A stretch of DNA of 64,000 nucleotides from Acidovorax sp. SUPP3334 (GCF_030159055.1 NZ_BQXQ01000007.1:1-64000), one strand, 5' to 3'; positions 1 to 9,279 are shown, counted from the stretch's first letter. A program made the numbers and translations. The notes: generated by a model not told the origin, from the sequence alone.

Positions 1-482
1 ATCTGCGGCCAGGACAAAGGGCCATGCTGGTTGCCACAGCTACCCAGTTCGGCTCGGTTCTCCGGGGTGTCCGGTGCCGACCAGACCACGCCATCCACGG
101 CCAGCACGCGCAGGGGCTGCTGCGCATCGACTGCGGGACGGCTCCAGGCATGGGTCAACAGGCCGAACAGCTCGGCCAACGGCTCCTCGCCCAGGCGCTG
201 GCGGGCCTGCACGCTGACACTTGGCACGGGCAGCGCTTGTGCGTCCAGGCTCAAATCCAGCTGCTGCACCACCTGCCACAGCGGTCGATCTCGAAACAGC
301 GCCAGTCCGATCACCAACCACACGGCATGCTCGGCAGGCAGCTTGCGCCGCCGGATGGAGGCCTTGCCGCTGGCCGCAAGCGCCTGCGCGATCCAGCCGG
401 GGTCTATCAACGCGCTGAGTTCATCGAGCCGATCTGGAACTCGGGGCAAGGTATCGCGCAGCGCGCTCCGAAGCAGGCTCAT
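1..482 (-). CDS. IS4-family transposase, N-terminal part (cut by window edge)
   Basis: Open minus-strand frame from ATG 482-480 to the window edge, 160 codons with no stop. The protein begins MSLLRSALRDTLPRVPDRL. It continues with an IS4 N-terminal domain (LPAEHAVWLVIGLALFRDRP at about residues 53-72) and reaches the start of the DDE catalytic domain at LAVDGVVWSAPDTPEN, where the first catalytic aspartate sits in the VDG motif. The rest of the RNase H-like domain is off the window, so integrity cannot be judged. The open frames on the plus strand here are its mirror images. The family call is firm; which IS it belongs to is not known. Confidence 0.85.
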   Translation of the reverse strand, partial: MSLLRSALRDTLPRVPDRLDELSALIDPGWIAQALAASGKASIRRRKLPAEHAVWLVIGLALFRDRPLWQVVQQLDLSLDAQALPVPSVSVQARQRLGEEPLAELFGLLTHAWSRPAVDAQQPLRVLAVDGVVWSAPDTPENRAELGSCGNQHGPLSWPQ

Positions 483-490
483 CAAGCAAA

Positions 491-517
491 AAGGGAACGT
501 GTTGAACACGTTCCCTT
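491..517. repeat. 27-bp near-perfect palindrome upstream of the transposase
   Basis: Arms of 13 bp (491-503 and 505-517) around one central base. On the minus strand the hairpin GGGAACGTGTT/AACACGTTCCC is followed by TTTTTG and then, within a few bases, by the transposase ATG. That arrangement fits a terminator or translation-blocking hairpin that shields the transposase from transcription entering from outside, in this case from the adjacent tRNA gene. The protective role is inferred from other IS4/IS10/IS50-type elements. Confidence 0.6.
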
Positions 518-589
518 CTTACTGCATCAGTTGGCCTGGGGGCTTAACTGACTGGCATTGCCCCGAGAGGCGCTTTTTTGCTTGCTTAC

Positions 590-679
<90 letters not shown>

Positions 680-689
680 GAAGCCCGCG

Positions 690-695
690 ATTGTA
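690..695 (-). promoter_or_regulatory. Probable -10 box of tRNA-Ser
   Basis: Minus-strand TACAAT 11 bp upstream of the tRNA 5' end, well placed for initiation a few bases before the mature tRNA. No good -35 hexamer is visible. The same interval holds an imperfect inverted repeat (about 695-704 with 723-732) at the end of the upstream stomatin-like gene. Confidence 0.45.
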
Positions 696-739
696 GCAGT
701 GGTTTCGGCCTGTTTTTAGAAAAACCGCTGCAACGCTGG

Positions 740-1660
740 TTAAGGGGCGCGTTGCGTGGTTTGAACCATCTTCATCGCAGAGCCGATCAGTGCTGAAACT
801 TCGCGCATGTTGCTGGGCACGATCAGCGTGGTGGTGGCGTCGGCGGCTACCTTGCCATAGGCATCCACCGCCCGTTCGGCCACCTTCAGTTGCACGGCCT
901 GCTCGCCGCCTGGCTGGCGAATGGCGGCTGCGATCCGTTCGATGGCCTGTGCCGTGGCTTCCGCCACTGCAGTGATGGATGCGGCTTCGCCTTGGGCATT
1001 GTTGATCTGGGCCTGTTTCTCGCCTTCAGACCGGGCGATGAAAGCCTCGCGTTCGCCTGTAGCGATATTGATTTGTTCTTGGCGGCGACCTTCCGATGCG
1101 GCGATGAGCGCGCGCTTTTCGCGCTCTGCAGTGATCTGCGCTTGCATGGACCGAAGGATTTCAGCCGGTGGGGTGAGGTCCTTGATTTCGTAGCGCAGCA
1201 CTTTCACGCCCCAATTCAATGCGGCCTCATCGATCGCCTGAACGACCTGCGCGTTGATGATGTCGCGCTCTTCGAACGTCTTGTCCAGTTCGAGCTTGCC
1301 GATCACGCTGCGCAGCGAGGTCTGTGCCAACTGGGTTACGGCCATGATGTAGTTGCTGGAACCATAGCTGGCCCGCATGGGGTCGGTCACCTGGAAGTAC
1401 AGGATGCCGTCCACCTGCAACTGGGTGTTGTCGCGCGTGATGCAGACTTGGCTCGGTACGTCCAGCGGAATTTCCTTGAGGCTGTGTTTGTAGGCCACGC
1501 GGTCGACGAACGGCACGAGGAAGTTCAGCCCTGGTGTAAGAGTGCCTGCATATTTGCCCAGCCGTTCTTTGACCCATGCGTTTTGCTGAGGAACGACCTT
1601 CACTGAGCGTGCAATGAAGATGCCGGCGATGACGACGATGACGAGAGCGATGATTTCCAT
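740..1660 (-). CDS. qmcA: SPFH/stomatin-like membrane protease-associated protein (QmcA type)
   Basis: 306 aa, ATG at 1660. One N-terminal membrane anchor (about residues 3-18, IIALVIVVIAGIFIARS) is followed by a Band-7/SPFH domain (about 20-200), with family hallmarks VPQQNAWVKERLGKY, VDRVAYKHSLKE and LNWGVKVLRYEIKDL. An Ala/Glu-rich coiled-coil (AEREKRALIAASEGRRQEQ onward) and a short tail follow. SPFH proteins form large membrane assemblies linked to membrane organisation and FtsH-type proteolysis. It lies 81 bp downstream of an NfeD-family gene on the same strand; this pairing is characteristic, and NfeD partners help scaffold the SPFH ring. No catalytic function is expected of this protein itself. 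Confidence 0.9.
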   Translation of the reverse strand: MEIIALVIVVIAGIFIARSVKVVPQQNAWVKERLGKYAGTLTPGLNFLVPFVDRVAYKHSLKEIPLDVPSQVCITRDNTQLQVDGILYFQVTDPMRASYGSSNYIMAVTQLAQTSLRSVIGKLELDKTFEERDIINAQVVQAIDEAALNWGVKVLRYEIKDLTPPAEILRSMQAQITAEREKRALIAASEGRRQEQINIATGEREAFIARSEGEKQAQINNAQGEAASITAVAEATAQAIERIAAAIRQPGGEQAVQLKVAERAVDAYGKVAADATTTLIVPSNMREVSALIGSAMKMVQTTQRAP

Positions 1661-1741
1661 GGGGTCCTTTGCGATGATGAAGAGTCAGTTAACTGTGGGT
1701 GGCGTTGGCGCCAGCATGGCGGTGGATCGCAGAGGCCAAGC

Positions 1742-2170
1742 TCAAAGCTTGTCGACGAGCAGGCGGTTGCCGATGACTTCCGCCACGCGGTGCATGCCGG
1801 AGGAGGGTGCATTGCCGGGGCGCAGGACCACGGTCCACTGCGCGCCGCGGTAGCGCACCTGCGCGGTGCCATCGGAGTTCCAGATATCCACGTTCACGGA
1901 CTCGCCCACGTCCATGTTCACGTCGCGATTGCTCGATGCGGGCTGGGCGCCAGGGCTCTTTTTTCGAAACACATAGCACCCCGCCACGCCCGCCAATCCG
2001 ACCGCGGCAGCGACCAGCAGTTGTGCCGCGACCGAACCGCCCGCATGGGCGGCGAGGGCGCCGGCGGCCAGGCCAACGGCCAGCATGAGCAGGTAGAACG
2101 TGCCCGTGAAAAGTTCTACGGCAACGGCCCCTCCCGCCATCAGCCACCAGAGGGTGGATTGCTCTATCAC
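1742..2170 (-). CDS. NfeD-family membrane protein
   Basis: 142 aa from a GTG start at 2170 (IEQSTLWWLMAGG), with GAGGAG upstream. No in-frame ATG fits better. Several hydrophobic segments cover about residues 8-72 (ELFTGTFYLLMLAVGL; QLLVAAAVGLAGVAGCYVF). A soluble OB-fold NfeD C-terminal domain follows (about 85-142; GESVNVDIWNSDGTAQVRYRG, then a conserved-looking GAQWTV). It is the short NfeD form without the ClpP-like protease domain. It is probably cotranscribed with the stomatin-like gene downstream, its usual partner. It diverges from the decarboxylase gene across 131 bp that must hold both promoters. Confidence 0.88.
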   Translation of the reverse strand: MIEQSTLWWLMAGGAVAVELFTGTFYLLMLAVGLAAGALAAHAGGSVAAQLLVAAAVGLAGVAGCYVFRKKSPGAQPASSNRDVNMDVGESVNVDIWNSDGTAQVRYRGAQWTVVLRPGNAPSSGMHRVAEVIGNRLLVDKL

Positions 2171-2301
2171 TGCATGCTCCTCGTTGTGTTTAGTGCATCA
2201 CATTCTGGGTCAAAAGACCGGGCCGTCAAAGGCGTGACAACGTTATTCCTTACACTTCGCGCCTGTTTCGTTTTTTGGGCCCGCTCGCTCGGAGGCTGCG
2301 C

Positions 2302-4680
2302 ATGAAATTCCGTTTCCCCATCGTCATCATCGACGAGGACTATCGTTCCGAGAACACATCCGGCCTGGGTATCCGCGCGCTGGCGCAGGCCATCGAGTCG
2401 GAAGGCTTCGAGGTGCTGGGTGTCACGAGCTATGGCGACCTGTCGCAGTTCGCGCAGCAGCAAAGCCGGGCCAGCGCGTTCATCCTGTCCATCGATGACG
2501 AAGAGTTCACGCTGGGATCGGGACTGGACCCCATCGTGCTCAGCCTGCGTACGTTCATCGCCGAGGTGCGGCGCAAGAACTCCGACGTTCCGATCTACGT
2601 GCATGGCGAGACGAAGACCAGCCGCCATCTGCCCAACGACATCCTGCGCGAGTTGCATGGTTTCATCCACATGTTCGAGGACACGCCGGAGTTCGTGGCA
2701 CGCCACATCATCCGGGAGGCCAAGAGCTACCTCGAAAGCGTGCAGCCACCGTTTTTCAAGGCGCTGCTGGACTATGCCGAAGACGGGTCGTACAGCTGGC
2801 ATTGCCCTGGCCATTCCGGTGGGGTGGCGTTTCTCAAGAGCCCCGTGGGCCAGATGTTCCACCAGTTCTTCGGCGAAAACATGTTGCGCGCGGACGTGTG
2901 CAATGCGGTCGAGGAATTGGGCCAACTGCTTGATCACAACGGGGCCATCGGCGAGAGCGAGCGCAATGCCGCACGCATCTTCAATGCGGACCATTGTTTC
3001 TTCGTGACCAACGGCACCAGCACCTCCAACAAGATGGTGTGGCACCACACGGTGGCCCCGGGCGATGTGGTGGTCGTGGACCGCAACTGCCACAAGTCCA
3101 TCTTGCACAGCATCATCATGACGGGCGCGATTCCCGTGTTCATGAAGCCCACGCGCAACCACTTCGGCATCATCGGGCCGATCCCGCAGAGCGAGTTCGA
3201 GCCCGAGGCCATCCAGGCCAAGATTCGCGCCAATCCGCTGCTGAAGGGCGTCGATGCGAAAGCGGTCAAGCCGCGGGTGCTCACGCTCACGCAATCGACC
3301 TACGACGGCGTGGTCTACAACACCGAAACCATCAAGGGAATGCTCGACGGCTATGTGGACAACCTGCACTTCGACGAAGCCTGGTTGCCGCACGCGGCCT
3401 TCCACCCGTTCTATGGCACCTACCACGCCATGGGCAAGAAGCGTGCGCGGCCCAAGCATTCGGTGGTGTACGCCACGCAGTCCATCCACAAGCTGCTGGC
3501 CGGTATCAGCCAGGCCAGCCACGTGCTGGTGCAGGACTCGCAAACGGTGAAGCTCGACCGCCCGCTGTTCAACGAGGCGTACCTGATGCACACCTCGACC
3601 TCGCCGCAGTACAGCATCATCGCCAGTTGCGATGTGGCCGCCGCGATGATGGAGCCGCCCGGTGGAACGGCGCTGGTGGAAGAAAGCCTGCTCGAAGCCC
3701 TGGACTTCCGCCGTGCCATGCGAAAGGTGGAGGAAGAGTTCGGCAAGGACGACTGGTGGTTCAAGGTCTGGGGCCCGGACAAGCTCGTGGACGAAGGCCT
3801 GGGCCGTGCCGAGGACTGGATCATTCGCAGCGATGGCAAAGGCAAGAAGAACGCCAGCAAGTGGCATGGCTTCGGCCAGTTGGCCGACGGCTTCAACATG
3901 CTGGACCCGATCAAGTCCACCATCGTCACGCCGGGCCTCAACCTGGACGGCAAGTTCGACAAGACGGGCATTCCTGCGTCCATCGTGACCAAGTACCTGG
4001 CCGAGCACGGTGTGGTGGTGGAAAAGACGGGGCTCTACAGCTTCTTCATCATGTTCACCATCGGCATCACCAAGGGCCGCTGGAACACGTTGCTCACCGC
4101 GCTGCAGCAGTTCAAGGACGATTACGAGAAGAACCAGCCGATGTGGCGCATCCTTCCCGAGTTCTGCCAACTGCACAAACGCTACGAGCGCATGGGCCTG
4201 AAAGACCTGTGCCAGCACGTGCACCAGCTCTATGCCAAGTACGACATCGCGCGCCTGACGACCGAGATGTATTTGTCTGACCTGACGCCGGCGATGAAGC
4301 CGAGCGACGCCTACGCGCACATTGCCCACCGCAAGACCGAGCGCGTCGAGATCGACCAATTGGAAGGCCGGATCACCACGAGCCTCATCACGCCGTACCC
4401 GCCCGGCATTCCGCTGCTCATTCCGGGCGAGGTCTTCAACAAGAAGATCGTGGACTACCTCAAGTTCTCGCGCGAGTTCTCCAAGCTGTCGCCGGGCTTC
4501 GAAACCGACATCCACGGCCTGGTAGAGATCGAGGACGACAGCGGCAACGTGCGCTACTACGCCGATTGCGTGGCTGCAGCGCCGCAGGCGGCACCGGCGC
4601 GCAAGAGCCGCAAGAACGCCCCGGCGGCCGAGGACATCGTTCAAGTGGGCAGCGACGGCCCCTTCGGCCGCAAGATCTGA
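2302..4680 (+). CDS. PLP-dependent arginine/lysine/ornithine decarboxylase
   Basis: 792 aa, ATG 2302 with GGAGG at 2291-2295. An upstream in-frame start at 2275 is disfavoured because MKFRFPIVIIDED is the natural N-terminus. There is an N-terminal response-regulator-like 'wing' domain (1-130), then a fold-type I aminotransferase domain. The PLP lysine is Lys397 in QSIHKLLAG and the cofactor-binding Asp is about 358 in LHFDEAW. A C-terminal domain follows. Length and motifs match the inducible basic amino-acid decarboxylases (AdiA/CadA/SpeC type) that consume a proton to make a polyamine or diamine. Substrate cannot be fixed by eye. No antiporter gene adjoins it, so a biosynthetic role is as likely as acid resistance. 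Confidence 0.92.
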   Translation: MKFRFPIVIIDEDYRSENTSGLGIRALAQAIESEGFEVLGVTSYGDLSQFAQQQSRASAFILSIDDEEFTLGSGLDPIVLSLRTFIAEVRRKNSDVPIYVHGETKTSRHLPNDILRELHGFIHMFEDTPEFVARHIIREAKSYLESVQPPFFKALLDYAEDGSYSWHCPGHSGGVAFLKSPVGQMFHQFFGENMLRADVCNAVEELGQLLDHNGAIGESERNAARIFNADHCFFVTNGTSTSNKMVWHHTVAPGDVVVVDRNCHKSILHSIIMTGAIPVFMKPTRNHFGIIGPIPQSEFEPEAIQAKIRANPLLKGVDAKAVKPRVLTLTQSTYDGVVYNTETIKGMLDGYVDNLHFDEAWLPHAAFHPFYGTYHAMGKKRARPKHSVVYATQSIHKLLAGISQASHVLVQDSQTVKLDRPLFNEAYLMHTSTSPQYSIIASCDVAAAMMEPPGGTALVEESLLEALDFRRAMRKVEEEFGKDDWWFKVWGPDKLVDEGLGRAEDWIIRSDGKGKKNASKWHGFGQLADGFNMLDPIKSTIVTPGLNLDGKFDKTGIPASIVTKYLAEHGVVVEKTGLYSFFIMFTIGITKGRWNTLLTALQQFKDDYEKNQPMWRILPEFCQLHKRYERMGLKDLCQHVHQLYAKYDIARLTTEMYLSDLTPAMKPSDAYAHIAHRKTERVEIDQLEGRITTSLITPYPPGIPLLIPGEVFNKKIVDYLKFSREFSKLSPGFETDIHGLVEIEDDSGNVRYYADCVAAAPQAAPARKSRKNAPAAEDIVQVGSDGPFGRKI

Positions 4681-4710
4681 TCGCTGGCGGCGAGAGCCGC
4701 TGTCAAGCCC

Positions 4711-4748
4711 GATGGGCCCGGTGGTGCGAAAGCGCCACCGGGCCCATC
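4711..4748. terminator. Strong hairpin after the decarboxylase gene
   Basis: Perfect 14-bp inverted repeat (GATGGGCCCGGTGG / CCACCGGGCCCATC) around a 10-nt loop, 30 bp after the stop codon. The following bases (gcattggatttg) are only weakly T-rich, so it may act as an mRNA 3'-stabiliser or a partly Rho-assisted terminator instead of a classical intrinsic one. Confidence 0.6.
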
Positions 4749-4868
4749 GCATTGGATTTGTGTGTGAATGTCACGGCGTGAATCCACGGGACGCGAGCGG
4801 CCGTATGAGTGTTCGGCCGCGCGAATTTTCGAGCGGCATGGTCTACCAACATCACATCGGAGATTTCC

Positions 4869-5429
4869 ATGACCTTTCGTCTGAACGCCCGCCTGGCTGC
4901 TGCCGGCCTCACGCTTGCTTTGTCGGCTGCCGCGATGCCAGCCTTCGCCCAGGTGACCGTCGGTGGCGCGCCTATGTATCCCACCAAGGACATCATCGAC
5001 AACGCGGTGAACTCCAAGGACCACACCACGCTGGTGGCTGCCGTGAAAGCCGCGGGCCTCGTGGAGACGCTGAAAGGCCCGGGCCCGTTCACTGTGTTCG
5101 CGCCCACCAACGCAGCGTTCGCAGCGCTGCCGGCCGGCACCGTGGATACGCTGCTCAAGCCCGAGAACAAGGCCACGCTGACCAAGGTGCTGACGTATCA
5201 CGTCGTCCCAGGCAAGGTCGATGCCGCGTCGTTGTCCAAGATGATTGCCGACGGCAAGGGCTCGGCCAGTCTCAAGACCGTGGCAGGTGGCACGCTGACG
5301 GCCAAGGCGAGCGGCTCGTCCATCGCGCTGACGGATGAAAAGGGTGGCACGTCCACCGTGACCATTGCCGATGTGTACCAGTCGAACGGTGTGATCCACG
5401 TCGTGGACAAGGTCCTGCTGCCCAAATAA
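4869..5429 (+). CDS. Secreted fasciclin (FAS1) domain protein
   Basis: 186 aa, ATG 4869. Signal peptide at residues 1-27 (RLAAAGLTLALSAAAMPAFA, cleavage before QV). A single FAS1 domain covers about 40-186, with the diagnostic H1 motif GPFTVFAPTNAAFAALP and H2 region NGVIHVVDKVLLP plus the central YHVVPGK. FAS1 domains mediate adhesion or matrix binding; small single-domain bacterial forms are periplasmic or extracellular and of uncertain role. It stands alone between two hairpins, so it is probably monocistronic. Family and export are clear; physiological function is unknown. Confidence 0.92.
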   Translation: MTFRLNARLAAAGLTLALSAAAMPAFAQVTVGGAPMYPTKDIIDNAVNSKDHTTLVAAVKAAGLVETLKGPGPFTVFAPTNAAFAALPAGTVDTLLKPENKATLTKVLTYHVVPGKVDAASLSKMIADGKGSASLKTVAGGTLTAKASGSSIALTDEKGGTSTVTIADVYQSNGVIHVVDKVLLPK

Positions 5430-5515
5430 GTGAAGTGAGCAAGGCGCATGGCACCGATGGATGTCGGTGCCGGCCTTCGGTTTCGCCGTGAAGCGGCGAA
5501 GTCGCCAATGGGCAC

Positions 5516-5562
5516 AAAAAAGGCTGCATGCGTACCCGCTTCGGGGGCGCTGCAGCCTTTTT
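5516..5562. terminator. Bidirectional intrinsic terminator
   Basis: AAAAAGGCTGCA (5516-5527) pairs with TGCAGCCTTTTT (5551-5562). The A/T tracts serve both strands, between the convergent fasciclin (+) and DNA ligase (-) genes. Confidence 0.85.
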
Positions 5563-5594
5563 GCTTTTTGCTTCTCTTGGCTCTTGTATTCAGT

Positions 5595-6452
5595 TCAGGG
5601 AGACGTGGGACGGAAGTCTTCACGCACCCGCATGAAGCTGGCAAACCTCGGCAGCCCGCCATCATGGATGCCACGAAACCGGTACGTGACCCAGCTGCCC
5701 AGCGGCGGCGGATGCTGACGGTCCGCATCGCTGAAGCCGGCGCCGAGCCGAAAGCGCTGGCCGGTGGGCATCTCGACCAGCAGGGCGCCCATGCGGCCCT
5801 GGTGACGGCCTTTGCCGGGCACATACCCCACGACCTTCGCTTCGGCGTCCTCGTGGGTTTTTAGCTTGATCAGGTCGTCGCCGCGACCTGCTTTGTAGAG
5901 CGACGCACCGCGGTGCAGCATCAGCCCTTCGCCGCCTGCGCGCACCGTTCGGTGCAGCAACGCCTGCAGCTGGGCATCGGTGCCCACTCGCTGCTGCGCA
6001 ACCGCCTGGACCCAGCGCTGGCCGATGCCGGACACCACGGTTTGCAGCGCGGGCAGGCGCTCGTCGAAAGTTCCCCCCTGCGACGGCAGATCGAACACCA
6101 TGAACTGGATGTGGCGCCATGCCGCATCGTCGGGCCGTTGTTGCCGCACCGTCGATTGCGCCTGCGCGAAGCGGCCACGGCCGGCCCAGAGTTCACCATC
6201 CATCGGCGTGGCTGGCCAGCCTTGCGTGAACCACGCGGGCGGATTCACGCTTTCGCCACCGCGCGTGCGCAGCCGCGTGCCATCCCAGTAACCGCGTACC
6301 CCGTCGTACTTTTCGCTCACCCAATAGTCCGCCAGAGGCAGCCCGGGCCGATACACGCTGGCCAGCAAAAGCGATGGGGGAGACGACGTCTGCGCCCCGG
6401 CGGACGCCACGCAGCAGCCCAGCAAGGCGATGATCGCAGCGCGGCGCAGCAT
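5595..6452 (-). CDS. ligE: ATP-dependent DNA ligase, minimal LigE type with signal peptide
   Basis: 285 aa. A signal peptide at residues 1-20 (RRAAIIALLGCCVASAGA, then QTS) precedes a minimal adenylation domain plus OB-fold. The nucleophile is Lys48 in motif I (EKYDGVRGYWDG). Other ligase motifs are MDGELW (about 84-89), FMVFDLP, GGEGLMLHR and the motif V region LIKLKTHEDAEAKVVGY. An OB domain ends with VTYRFRG. There is no helix-hairpin-helix or BRCT domain. LigE enzymes are small ligases with an export signal, thought to work on extracellular or periplasmic DNA, for example during uptake. This is a second ligase, distinct from housekeeping NAD-dependent LigA. Confidence 0.92.
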   Translation of the reverse strand: MLRRAAIIALLGCCVASAGAQTSSPPSLLLASVYRPGLPLADYWVSEKYDGVRGYWDGTRLRTRGGESVNPPAWFTQGWPATPMDGELWAGRGRFAQAQSTVRQQRPDDAAWRHIQFMVFDLPSQGGTFDERLPALQTVVSGIGQRWVQAVAQQRVGTDAQLQALLHRTVRAGGEGLMLHRGASLYKAGRGDDLIKLKTHEDAEAKVVGYVPGKGRHQGRMGALLVEMPTGQRFRLGAGFSDADRQHPPPLGSWVTYRFRGIHDGGLPRFASFMRVREDFRPTSP

Positions 6453-6461
6453 GGCTTCAGT

Positions 6462-6520
6462 TTGCTATGTTATTGATAGCTATATGCCGGCGTATTGATT
6501 GCGCTGGAGGCTGTTTTGAC
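6462..6520 (+). repeat. 59-bp dispersed element, copy A
   Basis: Best-preserved copy of an intergenic element with fixed spacing TTGCTAT-N7-ATAGC-N20-GCGCTGG-N-GGC-N3-TTTGA. The first part is an inverted repeat (GCTAT/ATAGC). The second has the weaker GCC.GGC/GCGCTGG.GGC symmetry. It sits in the spacer between the divergent 5' end of ligE and the 3' end of fabI. Six further intergenic copies are listed below. Confidence 0.8.
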
Positions 6521-6527
6521 CAAGGTT

Positions 6528-7325
6528 TCAGGACAGTTCGCCGCTGTCGCGGCTGATGCCGCCGGTCTGGCTGAAGCCGCCGTCCACATACATGATTTCG
6601 GCCGTCACGCCGCTGGCGAGGTCCGACAGCAGGAAGGCGGCGGCGTTGCCCACGTCTTCGATGGTCACGTTGCGGCGCAGGGGCGAGGCGCCGGCCACCA
6701 CGCCCAGCAACTTGCCGAAGTCCTTGATGCCGCTGGCGGCCAACGTCTTGATGGGCCCGGCGCTGATGCCGTTGGCACGCATGCCGCGCGGGCCCAGGGA
6801 TTCGGCCAGGTAGCGCACGCTGGCTTCCAGGCTGGCCTTGGCAAGGCCCATGGTGTTGTAGTTGGGCACCGTGCGCAGCGCGCCCAGGTAGCTCAGCGTG
6901 ACCACGGACGATTTTTCGTTGAGGAAGGGAAGTGCGGCCTTCGCCATGGCGGGAAAGCTGTAGGCGCTGATGTCGTGCGCGATGCGGAACGACTCGCGCG
7001 ACAGCCCTTCCAGGAAGTCGCCGGCGATCGCCTCGCGGGGTGCGAAGCCGATGCTGTGCACGAAGCCGTCGAATTTGGGCCAGGCCTGAGACAGGTCGGC
7101 GAACATGCGTTCGATCTGTTCATCGCTGCCCACGTCGCAATCGAAGATGAGTTTGGAGTCGAACTCCGCCGCGAAGTCGGTGATGCGGTCCTTGAAGCGC
7201 TCGCCCACGTAACTGAAGGCAAGCTCTGCGCCTTGTGCGTGGCAGGCCTTGGCGATGCCGTAGGCGATCGAGCGATTGGACAGCACGCCGGTGATAAGCA
7301 GCTTCTTGCCGGTCAGAAAACCCAT
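6528..7325 (-). CDS. fabI: Enoyl-[acyl-carrier-protein] reductase (NADH) FabI
   Basis: 265 aa from ATG 7325, with CAGGAG just upstream. Earlier in-frame starts add a non-homologous leader. The short-chain dehydrogenase fold begins [20 protein letters not shown], the FabI-type nucleotide-binding motif. The active-site Tyr146, Tyr156 and Lys163 ([20 protein letters not shown]) fall at the same numbers as in E. coli FabI. The last step of fatty-acid elongation is reduction of trans-2-enoyl-ACP. The substrate-binding flip loop is visible at [13 protein letters not shown]. It is transcribed divergently from yejA with 121 bp between starts. Confidence 0.97.
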   Translation of the reverse strand: MGFLTGKKLLITGVLSNRSIAYGIAKACHAQGAELAFSYVGERFKDRITDFAAEFDSKLIFDCDVGSDEQIERMFADLSQAWPKFDGFVHSIGFAPREAIAGDFLEGLSRESFRIAHDISAYSFPAMAKAALPFLNEKSSVVTLSYLGALRTVPNYNTMGLAKASLEASVRYLAESLGPRGMRANGISAGPIKTLAASGIKDFGKLLGVVAGASPLRRNVTIEDVGNAAAFLLSDLASGVTAEIMYVDGGFSQTGGISRDSGELS

Positions 7326-7446
7326 GGTTCTTCTCCTGTGAATGCGGGGGATTGGTGGCTTTGGCGGCGCAGGTGCCGCCGATAGGCCTTTCGGGGCATG
7401 TGACAACGAAACGCCGGGCGCCGCCAGCGTAGTGCAGAATTGTCGC

Positions 7447-9279
7447 ATGCGTCTTTGGCCGATCTTGTTGCTGTGGGGGAGTGCGATGCCCGTCTGGGCC
7501 GGGCATGCCTATGCGCTCTGGGGCGAGCCCCGCATGCCCGCGGGCTTCGACCATTTCGCTTACGTGAACCCCGATGCCCCCAAGGGCGGGGAGCTGCGGT
7601 TGGTGAGCAACCTTCGCGTCTCCACCTTCGACAAATACAACCCGTTCACCATCAAAGGCAATGCGCCGGCTTATCTGTCGGACCTGATGTTCGACACCTT
7701 GCTCACCGGCTCTCTCGACGAGACCGCCACGGGCTATGGCCTGCTGGCGCAGGACGTGGAGGTCGCGCCCGATGGCCTGTCGGTGGTGTTCCGCTTGCGG
7801 CCCGAAGCGCGCTTTCACAACGGCAAGCCGGTGCTGGCGCAGGACGTGAAGTTCAGCTACGACACGCTGATGGGCCCCTACACCTCGCCGGCGTACAAGA
7901 CGGCGCTGTTCGATGTGGCGGGCATCGATGTGGTGGACGACCGCACGGTGCGCTACCGCTTCAAGCACCCCAACCGCGAACTGCCGCTGACGGTGGGTGG
8001 GCTGCCGGTATTCAGCCGCGATTGGGGCGTTGAAAACGGCAAGGCCAAGCGTTTCGACCAGGTGGTGATGGACATCCCCATCGGCAGCGGCCCCTACAAG
8101 ATCGGCCCGGTGCGCTTCGGCAAAGACATCACCTACGTGCGCGATCCCGGTTACTGGGGGCGCGATCTCAACGTTCGCAAGGGCACGGCCAATTTCGACC
8201 GCATCCTCGTCAAGATCTATCGCGACAACACGGCGCGGCTGGAGGCTCTCAAGGCCGGCGAGTTCGACCTGATGCGGTTTTTCAGCGCGGGTGACTGGGC
8301 CCGGCGGGTCACGGGCCGCAAGTTCGACAGCGGTGAACTGGTCAAGGGCGACTTCGCGCACAAGCTGCCTTCGGGCTTTCAAAGCCACGTCCTCAATACG
8401 CGCCGGCCGCTGCTGAAGGACGCCCGCGTTCGAGAGGCGCTGGGGCTTGCGTATGACTTCGAGTGGATGAGCCGCCAGTTGTTCTATGGCACCTACCAGC
8501 GCATCAACGGGCTTTTCGGCAACACCCTGTGCGAGACCCGCGGTACGCCCTCTCCCGAGGAACTTGCCTTGATGGAGCCCTGGCGCCAGAGCATTCCGGC
8601 CAGAGCCTTCGGGCCCATGACCGTTCCGCCGCGCACCGAAGGCGGCACGACACTGCGCGACAACCTGCGGCGGGCCCAGGCACTGCTGAAAGAAGCGGGG
8701 TGGGAGGTCAAGGACGGCGCGCTGCGCAACGCGCAGGGCCAGCCCATGGTGCTGGAATACCTGGACAGCAGCGAGGGCGGCGTGCGTTCGTTGTCGTCCT
8801 GGATTCGCAATTTGCAAAAGCTCGGCATCACGCTGAACTTCCGGGCGGTGGACTTCGCGCTGTATCAGCAGCGTCTGAGCAAGTTCGACTTCGACATCGT
8901 CACCATCGCCTACCAGGGCACCAACAATCCGGGCCAGGAGCTGGCAGACATGTTCGGCTCGCAGGCGGCGGACACGGAAGACTCGGGCAATTTTCCGGGC
9001 GTGAAGAACAAGGCCGTGGACGCGATGATCCGCAGCATCGTTTCAGCCAAGACGCTGGACCAGCTCTTGCCGGCGTGCCATGCCCTGGAGCGGGTCATCG
9101 CGCACGAGCATTACCTCATTCCCCAGTACAAGGCAGCGTCGCACCGCATGGTCTACAACGCCTGGCGCCTGGAGCGGCCCGCCACGCTGCCCCCGTATTC
9201 CACGGGCGAGGCCTGGGCCATCGATACGTGGTGGGCCCGCATGCCGCCCCAGACGGAGCCCGGCCCCGTGCGGCGCTGA
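7447..9279 (+). CDS. yejA: Periplasmic oligopeptide-binding protein YejA
   Basis: 610 aa, ATG 7447. Signal peptide 1-18 ([16 protein letters not shown], then [10 protein letters not shown]). Family 5 solute-binding domain throughout, with the typical start [14 protein letters not shown] and the fold landmarks [21 protein letters not shown] and [10 protein letters not shown]. The length suits YejA. It is the first gene of yejABEF, an ABC importer for peptides (in enterobacteria linked to uptake of microcin C and resistance to antimicrobial peptides). An upstream in-frame start at 7342 overlaps the fabI leader and is unlikely. There is no lipobox, so it is soluble in the periplasm. Confidence 0.93.
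   Translation: MRLWPILLLWGSAMPVWAGHAYALWGEPRMPAGFDHFAYVNPDAPKGGELRLVSNLRVSTFDKYNPFTIKGNAPAYLSDLMFDTLLTGSLDETATGYGLLAQDVEVAPDGLSVVFRLRPEARFHNGKPVLAQDVKFSYDTLMGPYTSPAYKTALFDVAGIDVVDDRTVRYRFKHPNRELPLTVGGLPVFSRDWGVENGKAKRFDQVVMDIPIGSGPYKIGPVRFGKDITYVRDPGYWGRDLNVRKGTANFDRILVKIYRDNTARLEALKAGEFDLMRFFSAGDWARRVTGRKFDSGELVKGDFAHKLPSGFQSHVLNTRRPLLKDARVREALGLAYDFEWMSRQLFYGTYQRINGLFGNTLCETRGTPSPEELALMEPWRQSIPARAFGPMTVPPRTEGGTTLRDNLRRAQALLKEAGWEVKDGALRNAQGQPMVLEYLDSSEGGVRSLSSWIRNLQKLGITLNFRAVDFALYQQRLSKFDFDIVTIAYQGTNNPGQELADMFGSQAADTEDSGNFPGVKNKAVDAMIRSIVSAKTLDQLLPACHALERVIAHEHYLIPQYKAASHRMVYNAWRLERPATLPPYSTGEAWAIDTWWARMPPQTEPGPVRR

Larger units (their letters stand above)
1..560 (-). mobile_element. IS4-group insertion sequence, right-hand part (continues past window start)
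   Basis: Contains the 5' part of an IS4-type transposase on the minus strand. It ends at a terminal sequence reading AATGCCAGTCAGTTAAG on the minus strand (about 543-559), which closely resembles the IS4 end as I remember it (TAATGCCGATCAGTTAAG). The outer boundary is placed at 559-560 because the sequence beyond it, read from the tRNA side, looks like half of a terminator hairpin. The other end and the target duplication lie outside the window, so the exact boundary is approximate. Confidence 0.75.

Noticed and set aside
2167-4752. Long minus-strand open frame opposite the decarboxylase gene
   Set aside because: Antisense shadow of the same kind. It spans the decarboxylase and runs into the nfeD start region.
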